DNA of 64,000 bases from positions 3,658,001 through 3,722,000 of the forward strand of contig WJXW01000001.1 in the NCBI GenBank assembly GCA_015832175.1. The letters run 5' to 3'. The translations under genes and the position numbers were made by a program. The stretch's first letter is position 1. Every line of letters starts with the position of its first letter. The DNA is from Paraphaeosphaeria minitans. Taxonomy: Eukaryota > Ascomycota > Dothideomycetes > Pleosporales > Didymosphaeriaceae. Under the pieces are notes generated by a model that was not told where the DNA came from, made no database searches, and saw only the letters and a program-made list of their open reading frames with translations. Of this stretch, positions 56,794-64,000 are shown piece after piece.

Positions 56794-57204
56794 TGTTAAA
56801 TCTAAGAGGGTAGCTAGTCCTAAAGGGTTAAGGTTAGTTCTTGGGCAGGAGTACTTACAAAAGGTAGAAGGTCTTGTTAATATAATAGTATCTTGCGAAG
56901 TGTAATAAGTTAACAATTTGGTCTACTAGAATCTAAATAATAGATTAATAAACAGATTAAACACGAGTATAGAGAGCCTATCCTCGCGTTCCTATATACT
57001 TTAAGCGATTAGTGGACTAATCGCTCTAACCAAACTAATCAAGCACTAATCAGTCGCTCAGTATGTCGAGTGCTCAGTCTAATTAGTTGTCTTGGCGCTC
57101 TAATCACACTGATTAGGTTACGTGACCTTTTACGCTGTGCCACTCGAACAACGAATGTAGATACATATGAAGATCCCAGGAGGCCTAGCCTTCGGATCTT
57201 AACA
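56794..57204 (-). repeat. 5' LTR of Chromo-1 #5 (U3 type C)
   Basis: A 411-bp partner of 50499-50909. The differences I compared between the two are all transitions. It ends ATCTTAACA, followed by AATAA. Confidence 0.92.
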
Positions 57205-57209
57205 AATAA

Positions 57210-60200
57210 ACACCTCTAGGACAAAAAATAAGTAAAATACTTTCCTTACTTTACGCTAAAAAGTAATAAATACTATAATATACTTATTAATAGAGACTAT
57301 ATATAACTATACTAGTATACGTGTCTAAACTAAGACTATAAATACTACTATATAGCTAAATATTTAGATAGCTTTGTAAACTACCCTACGTAAGAAGTAA
57401 TAACAGAACTACTAATTTAACTATTATATAGGAATAGTAAAGACTGCGAAAGGAAAAACAGTAAAACATTCTTACAGAAAGAAGAAGATAATCTATATAA
57501 GTTATATACTTAAGAATAATAATAGAAGTAGATGTTTAGAAACGTATACTAGGCACCTAAACTTAATTACGACCTATATAAATAGATGTCTTTTTTAGGC
57601 CAAAATTTAGATAAGAAAATGCCTTTATTAAATTAAATACTATAGTAAGCATAGTATTAGTTAAGCTACTAGTATAGCTTAAAGGAATATAGGCTTAAGC
57701 TCTTATAGACTTAGGAGTAGAAAAGAACTTTATATTTTATTAGATAGTAAGAAAAGTAGAACTTATAATATTAGAGAAAGAAGTATCTTATATTATTTAT
57801 ATTGCAAATAGATCCCTAATGCCTAAGATACCTTAGATATACTAGGAGGTTACTACCACAATAACAGTCTAAGGATACAGAAAGAAACTTACCTTAGATG
57901 TCTTACTAGGATCTAAGTATAAGTTAGTTTTAGGATTACTTTAGTTAATAATACACAACCCGCAGATAAACTAGGGTATAAAGAAAATATTATTTAAACA
58001 CTATAATTATATATTATAAGTAAAGCCTACGCATTAACTAAAAATAATAGCAGATAAGGGAGTTATAAATAACATAATACTATAATAGATAGTTAAAAAA
58101 CAGAACCACACCTTAGTAGATGTTAGCAGGAACTACTAGATTAAAAAGCGCAAGAAGGAGAATAATAGCACACCCCTTACTTTAAATATCTACTACTAAA
58201 TATTATAGAGTTATAAGATTAACTATCTTAAGCCAAGATATTCACAATAATAGATCTAAGAGATAGTTACTACCTTATACAAATTAAGAAAGGTAAAGAA
58301 TAGAAAACAGTGTTTTAATTACGCTATAAACTATTTAAATATAAGGTTATACCTTTTAGACTTACAAACGCACTAGCAGCTTTTATAGCACTTATTAATA
58401 ACGTACTCTATAAATATCTAGATATGTTTGTTATTGCCTATATAGACAATATTCTTGTCTTTTCTAAAAACAAATTAGACTACACTAAGCACGTATAGAT
58501 AGTACTAGAAGGACTAGATAAAGCATGTCTTTGTATTAAACTTAAGAAATGCAAGTTTAATGTTAAATAACTTAAATTCCTAAGATATATTATTACTATA
58601 GAAGGAATTAAGATGGCACTAAGTAAAGTCAAATATATTAAGAACTAGCTAATACTAAAGATAGCCAAGAATATCTAAGAATTCTTAGGATTCTGTGGAT
58701 TTAACTAATAATTTATCTAAGATTACGTAAAGGTTACGATACCTTTAATAAATTTTACAAAGAAGGACATACCCTTTAAATAGATAAATAAGTGTGGAAT
58801 ATTATTTTAACTCCTTAAGACAGTATATATTATAGAACCTATCCTTGTTTATTTTAGAAGTAATAAACTACTACGCTTTAAAACAGACGCTAGCGATCTT
58901 GCGCTAAGCGCCTGCGTTTAATAAAAACGTAATAGTAAATAGTACCTAATTGCCTATTACTTATGCAAATTTAATAACGCTAAAACACAATATAACGTAT
59001 ATAATAAAGAACTCTACGCTATTATTAAAGCCTTAAAGTACTAGAGGATCTACACGCTTAGTTACTTAATGCTAGAAATTTATATAGATTATAAGAACTT
59101 TCTAAGGTTTACAATAATAAAAGAATTTACGCTATAATAACAAAGATAGTTGTAAACTATTAGGTAGTATAAGTTTGAAATTATCTAAATAGCTAGAAAA
59201 GAAAATAGTAGAGTAGACACTGTTAGCTAACAAAGTAATCTAGTAGGAGAAAAGGTAAAAATCTTCACTATAATCCTTCGTAAAGCCAAAGATAGATCTC
59301 TAGAAGTAATAGTAAAACTAAATTAACTTTTAGTAATTAACTAAGAAGTTCTAGAATATCTATAGACTAAGATTATCTAACAATACCACGATAACCCTAT
59401 GTACAAACACTTAGGTATTACAAAAACAATAGAACTTATCTAAAGGAATTACACCTTTAAAGGAATTAAGGAAGCTGTAATAACTTATGTCTATAAATGT
59501 GCAAAATGCTAGAGAAACAAACATAGTATACACTTGAAATATAGAGAGATATAAGTAATTAGAATACTAACAGCACTATAGAAAGATATTGCTATGAATT
59601 TTGTTATAGGAATTCTAAACTCTAAGGATCTAATAATTAGAATTAAATACAACAGTATACTAGTAGTCTTCTGCTAACTAACTAAGTATATTAAGCTTAT
59701 TTTATGCCTTAAGAGAATAATAGTAAAGAAACTTACTTTTCTTATCCTAGACTAACTAATTAGACACTACAGAATCCTAAAAATAATTATTAGTAATAGA
59801 GACAAGCTCTTTATGTTAAATTATTAAATAACGCTTATAGCCTTACTTAGAATAAAACAAAAGCTATTAACGGCTTACTATCTATAAATAGACAGACAGA
59901 TAGAACGTACGAACTAAACTATAGAAACGTATCTACGCATCTACTATAACAGTTAGATAAATAACTAGGTTTTATTACTACCTATAGTATAGTTGGCCTA
60001 TAATAACAAAGTATTAGTAGTATTAGGACATACACTATTCTATGTAAACTATAGAAGACACCTACATCTCTTTAATTAACAATTTCCTACGACAATTAAA
60101 GTAGAAGAAGCTATAGATATAGTAGAAAATATAAAGAAAATATACTAACAACTCTAAGAGAATCTTAAGAAAGCTTAGTAGTAATTAATTTCTTACTAAA

Positions 60201-60640
60201 ATTAAAAACGTAAAACAACACCTTAGCTAAAAAAGGGGGATAAAGTATATCTGCTTACAAAGAACTTTTAAACACAAAAGAAGAAATATAAGAAACTAGA
60301 TTATATTAAGGTTGGACTATCTTATATTTCTAAGTAAATATTACTAGTAAACTATAAGTTAGAACTACCGCTAGATGTAAAGATATACCTAGTATTTCAC
60401 GTATTACTACTAGAACTAGTAGACCCTAATACACTAGTTGGAACCGCCTTCTACTATAGAACTAAGGAAGAAAATAAATTTAAGGTTAAAAAAATTCTAG
60501 AATATAATTAGCATAGTAACGTGTATCTTATTAAGTGGAAAGGTTACCTACACAGCGAAAACACTTAGGAACTAGAGTACTACCTAGGAAACTATTAATA
60601 AAAGATTAGAGAATTCTACTAATAACTTATATAGTATAAT
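57210..60640 (+). pseudogene. Chromo-1 #4 pol, RIP-inactivated
   Basis: Continues copy #4 after the nested element. The protease site reads A-L-I-D-L-G near 57699-57716, Asp-Ser-Gly having lost Ser through TCA to TTA. Reverse transcriptase spans about 58230-58730, with Y-I-D-N at 58439-58450. RNase H includes KTDASDLALSACV near 58880-58920. The integrase zinc region with KCAKCQRNKHS lies near 59490-59525, and its core with IDRQIERTNQT near 59887-59920. The chromodomain with YLIKWKGY is near 60524-60590. Together with 49032-50498 it makes a colinear chromovirus. Confidence 0.82.
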
Positions 60641-60649
60641 AACATTTGT

Positions 60650-61266
60650 ACCTAAGACAGTAAAGGCACTAGATTATCCTAGAATTCTAATAGGAAATCC
60701 TTAAAAGCGCTCTATGTCGTAGGGGATAAGAAGGGACCTAAAGAAGTCTTATTAACTACTAGATTAATAGTCTTATAAGATTTAGCCTTTTTAATATTCT
60801 TTTCTTTAACTGCTATTACATTCTTAGCACGCTTATCTAGTAAGTCTATTAACTAACGTAACTAATCTTTGCGTGTACGTGTAACTTATAATTTCTCTAA
60901 CGCCTCCTTATAGGCCTTAAACGTAGCCTTCTGCGTTTTTTTTAACTTTTTTATCTATATACGCAATTTCTTTTTCTCTACTAATAAACGCTTAAACTTA
61001 GACTCTAAAACGCGTATATTATAATATTAACCTTAATAAATATATTCTTTACATTTTCTAGACTAAACGTGAACTTTGTAAACGTAGTTATATTTTGTAT
61101 ATATTAAGTATTTCTTAATTATAACTTCGCTAAAGGAGTTAATAAAATTAGTTAGGTAATAGTAATAGGTAGTGCTAGACTTAGAACGTTATTTAGGTAT
61201 AATATAAGTAAGCTAACGCTATTTATAATGCGGGATAAGCTCTAGTTATAACTAGGCGTAAGATAT
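60650..61266 (-). pseudogene. Antisense frame, type C, second copy
   Basis: Minus-strand frame of Chromo-1 #4, homologous to 50953-51570. The start codon at 61264-61266 is ATA in place of ATG, a G to A change. The six cluster positions lie at 61110 down to 61021, with the same CX2CX6CX8CX2CX6C spacing; only the fourth is still Cys (61051-61053), the rest are Tyr. A Lys-rich segment (LESKFKRLLVEKKKLRI) follows. It is more decayed than the copy in #5. Confidence 0.55.
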
Positions 61267-61309
61267 AGTTACATAATTTAAGGATAAATCCTAGCGAGGA
61301 GGGAAATAA

Positions 61310-61720
61310 TATTAAGATCTAAAGGCTAGGCCTCTTAGGATCTTTATATGTATCTATATTTGTTATTTAAGTGGTATAGCATAAGAGGTTACATAACCTA
61401 ATTAGTGTGATTAGAGCGCTAAGATAACTAATTAGACTAAGCACTTAATATACTAAGTAATTAATTAGTGCTTAATTAGTTTAATTAGAGCAATTAGTAG
61501 ACTAATTACTTAAAGTATATAGGAACGCGAGGATAGACTCTCTATACTTATGTTTAATCTGTTTATTAATCTATTGTTTAGATTCTAGTAGACTATATTG
61601 TTAACTTATTACACTTCGCAAGATACTATTATATTAATAAGACCTTTTACCTTCTGTAAGTACTCCTGCCTAAGAACTAACCTTAACCCTTTAGGACTAG
61701 CTACCCTCTTGGATTTAACA
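61310..61720 (+). repeat. 3' LTR of Chromo-1 #4 (U3 type C)
   Basis: A 411-bp LTR TATTAAGATC...GGATTTAACA, followed by the target duplication ATTAA. It is partner to 48621-49031. Confidence 0.9.
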
Positions 61721-61725
61721 ATTAA

Positions 61726-62239
61726 CTCGTAATTAGATACTATAGACCCTTTTATCCTTTTAAAAACCCCACGTGTCTCTTATAGGGAGTTTGGTGGATA
61801 GTTAGCTAGTTGGGCAGGGTGTTTTAATAGGTATAGGAATACTAATTAGTATATACGAAACCCTTTAAAATTAGTAAAGGATAAGGATAATATTAGTAAT
61901 ATCGCGATTCTAGCACAATCTAGTACATATTAGTACCATTTGGTATAATCTGGATTAAATTATAATATTATAAGGTAGAAAGTCTCTTATTACCTAAAAC
62001 AGGATCGATAACTAACTAAAATAGGAACCTATATTAAAATGTCGCCTATTTATAGGCAATAGCCTAAAAAGCTAGGCAAATATGCTATTTAAAATTAACT
62101 AACGCTAGATTATTACTATTGTCGCTAAATTCTGCTATTATGTTTCTATTTACGCTAATTCATGCTATACTATGCCGTATTATGCCTATTTAGGCTGTGT
62201 AGTGCCGTATTACGTTCTTATTTAAATAATTAATTCTAA
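61726..62239. other. Flank of Chromo-1 #4 with scattered 10-bp words
   Basis: No coding pattern. Part of it (61730-61830) keeps GC-rich, less mutated words such as CCACGTG. From about 61900 words of the AGTACCAAT or TATGCCTATT kind recur irregularly, related to the minisatellite at 63531-63620. Confidence 0.4.
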
Positions 62240-62550
62240 TAACTCTTATTAGAGCTACTTTAAGTCGCTAGGCCCTTAGTATAGAAAGTAGTTATAAAAT
62301 AGTAATTAAAGTACAATAACTTCTCTGTATTAGTACTATTAATAGGTAGGAAGTCCGCTAGGGGCTTAGAAATAGTAGATAAGTCTAGGTTACGCCTCCT
62401 TACGCTATAACGCGCTAAAGTAAGAGTAGCTAGCGTAGACATAACCTTAGCGTCCCTATAAGCGGCTTCTTATTAGGCTTTAGTATTAGCTACAGTAGTT
62501 TCTACTAAAGAGATATTAAGGCTAGTTAGGACAGTTACGTAAGGATAGCT
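62240..62550 (-). pseudogene. Coding-like relic, unknown protein (downstream piece)
   Basis: A minus-strand open stretch around 62260-62442 starts MSTLATLTLARYSVRRRNLD and ends in FITTFYTKGLAT. The frame extends upstream through TAA/TAG-only interruptions. It is in a different frame from the piece at 62590-63121 and may be its continuation after an indel, or a related module. The family is not recognised. Confidence 0.35.
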
Positions 62551-62589
62551 AGGGACCTATTACGCTAGTTAGTGCTAACTTGCTCTAAA

Positions 62590-63121
62590 TAGTACTATAG
62601 TGTATCTATACTAGAGCTTTAGTCTTATATAGGGAGATTAATTTATCTTCTAACTCTATTTTATACTTAATGCGATAAGTCTTAGCCTTAAGTGCCTTTT
62701 TAGAGTAAAAATAACTATATAGGAGTACACTAGAGTTAGCGCACTTATCTTTAAGTATAAAGGCCTTATTATAGGCCTAGAACTTCTTAGTGTATCTACG
62801 TAAGTCCTTATATACTAATTAGCGCCAATTTGTGCTAAATTACACTAAATAGTACTTATACTTATTTAGCTCTACTATAATGCGTACAGCTGTAGCTATT
62901 ACTATCTTATTAGTTTTTATTTTTAGCTTCTACACCTTAAGGAGCGTGTTCTCTTTATTTTATAATAAAGGGGTAATAGGTTTAGCTATAAGTCGCAATT
63001 AGCCTTTAGTAAGATTAGCTAGAGCTATAATATACTTTAGGTCTTTACACTAGATCTTATATTCCTCTTTAGTAGCTTTATAAGACACTTAGGCTGTAGT
63101 ATTAGCTTCCTTAGACGCCAT
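62590..63121 (-). pseudogene. Coding-like relic with ATG, unknown protein
   Basis: A minus-strand frame from ATG at 63121-63119 (MASKEANTTA) stays free of TGA for about 530 bases, with TAA/TAG only where Gln or Trp would fit. It decodes to a Lys-rich, probably helical protein (LKAKTYRIKYKIELEDKLIS near 62640-62700). A cluster of the 10-bp repeat word lies inside it at about 62811-62855. Family not recognised. It could be a duplicated host gene or part of an uncharacterised repeat. RIP implies that it exists, or existed, in more than one copy. Confidence 0.4.
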
Positions 63122-63530
63122 AACTAAGGCTTAGACGTCTATTTTTAGGATAGACCTAAGATGGACTTTAAGGGTCTTAAGGAGCCTAAGTACCTTAAAT
63201 AGGGGCTATATACGCCTATTAGTACCTAATAGTGCTAAATAGTGCCAAATAACGCTAGAAAGTAACTTACTATAAAGCATAAAGTGCCTTTATTTAAATA
63301 ATTACTACACTCCTTATAGTAGTAACCTTTAAATTGTAATAATTCCTATTTGTTATTATTTAGGTCTATTACGCATGTAGTGTCTAATTCTAGGACACTA
63401 CACTCTGCTATAATTCTAATGCATCTAACACATAGTATTTTAGTATAAACTCTATTAGTTTTAATCGCATTAATATAATAGTCGCGAAGAGAGCGCTTCT
63501 TAGGTGGAGCTATTATAATTTATAATAATT
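63122..63530. other. Spacer with short repeat cluster
   Basis: Contains a second, shorter 10-bp repeat run at 63221-63260 (AGTACCTAAT, AGTGCTAAAT, AGTGCCAAAT, AACGCTAGAA). Otherwise no gene or known repeat is visible. Confidence 0.45.
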
Positions 63531-63620
63531 AGTACTAATTTGTGCCAATTAGTGCCAATTAATACTAATTAGTGCTAACTAATGCCAATTACTACCTATT
63601 AGTGCTAATTAGTGTTAATT
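63531..63620 (+). repeat. 10-bp minisatellite, nine units
   Basis: Nine head-to-tail 10-bp units of consensus AGTGCCAATT, for example AGTACTAATT, TGTGCCAATT, AGTGCCAATT, AATACTAATT. Most variation is C/T or G/A. The same word appears in smaller clusters at 62565-62595, 62811-62855 and 63221-63260. Confidence 0.85.
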
Positions 63621-64000
63621 ATTATTAAAGATGTATAAAAAGTGTTAAATATATGCCAAAAAGGTATAACATGCGACTCTTTAGTACAGTTAGTGCCAAG
63701 TTACGTTAGAATATACTAATCTAAGGGCCGCATAATATTACTTACTATAAGAAAATATAAGTAGAGAACAGGTCTAAGAGCCCTAGGCGATAGGATAACT
63801 ACCCTACTACTAAGACACTAGTTACTAGCGTGGTCACGTGCTATACTAGCGCAGATAGTAATATCTTACCTTACCTAGACAGAAATAATTACAATCTAAC
63901 ATAAGGGGCGCCTAAGTGCCGCATAACTTTATTATAACAATTTAGGCACTATCTAGAATAAAATAGTATAAATAGGAATAAACTAGGATATAATCCTTAT
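63621..64000. other. RIP-affected DNA without recognisable gene
   Basis: TA-rich, no coding pattern. It includes a short less-mutated section near 63820-63845 (GGTCACGTGC). The window ends within it. Confidence 0.4.

Larger units (their letters stand above)
50499..57204 (-). mobile_element. Chromo-1 #5, innermost chromovirus copy
   Basis: A full-length element of 6706 bp, with 411-bp LTRs of U3 type C and the perfect duplication AATAA (50494-50498 and 57205-57209), inserted in the same family's copy #4 in opposite orientation. It keeps more CG, CA and TG than the other copies, so it is the least RIP-affected and probably the youngest. It gives the clearest reading of the antisense frame. Confidence 0.92.
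48621..61720 (+). mobile_element. Chromo-1 #4, chromovirus with nested #5
   Basis: Element with 411-bp LTRs of U3 type C and a perfect target duplication ATTAA (48616-48620 and 61721-61725). Removing copy #5 leaves about 6.4 kb. It carries the type C antisense frame on the minus strand near its 3' end. RIP-dead. Confidence 0.9.

Noticed and set aside
1..64000. Mitochondrial or organellar origin because of the AT-richness
   Set aside because: The bias is specifically TpA gain with CpA/TpG loss and transition-only differences among nuclear-type LTR elements, which is RIP and not general AT drift.

Overview
The window looks like an AT-rich, gene-poor block from a filamentous ascomycete (Pezizomycotina) that has, or had, repeat-induced point mutation (RIP). 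TpA is extremely common and CpA/TpG is scarce. Recognisable retrotransposon frames are broken almost only by TAA and TAG, never obviously by TGA, and repeat copies differ by C/T and G/A transitions. No intact host gene was found. All coordinates were read by eye, and percent identities were not computed. Layout: 1-450 is nearly unmutated DNA, and 451-2011 is mutated DNA with two coding-like relics. Then come nested LTR retrotransposons. Working family names used here: Chromo-1 is a Ty3/gypsy chromovirus with a C-terminal chromodomain, present as copies #1 (2012-3136, 5' part only, +), #2 (13921-20640, -), #3 (24508-38681, -), #4 (48621-61720, +) and #5 (50499-57204, -). Copia-1 is a Ty1/copia element, copy A 3137-9792 (+) and copy B 25417-32746 (-). 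Gypsy-2 (+) is 9793-13920 plus 20641-about 21860. Copia-2 (+) is about 22600-24507 plus 38687-about 41600. Chromo-2 (+) is 42894-48620. LTR-238 is three solo LTRs of exactly 238 bp. Outside the last element, 61726-64000 holds a coding-like relic on the minus strand and 10-bp minisatellites. Nesting order, proven by 5-bp target duplications: Chromo-1 #2 sits in Gypsy-2 (AGTAA); Chromo-1 #3 sits in Copia-2 (TAGAC) and itself received Copia-1 B (GCAAT) and a solo LTR (GTTCT); a solo LTR (AATAC) splits the Chromo-2 chromodomain; Chromo-1 #4 (ATTAA) lies just beyond Chromo-2 and received #5 (AATAA). Copia-1 A has no target duplication and joins two unrelated elements, so it marks a rearrangement. 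The most unusual signal is in Chromo-1. Between the end of pol and the 3' LTR, copies #2, #3, #4 and #5 carry a reading frame on the strand opposite to gag-pol. It has six Cys positions spaced CX2CX6CX8CX2CX6-7C, the spacing of fungal Zn2Cys6 clusters, followed in the better-preserved types by a charged segment resembling a coiled coil. Three unrelated versions of this antisense frame exist (types A, B, C), and each goes with its own U3 sequence and U3 repeats. Gag-pol and the R-U5 part of the LTR stay common, so the element appears to swap a regulator-plus-promoter cassette. All statements about function are inference from patterns in mutated copies.
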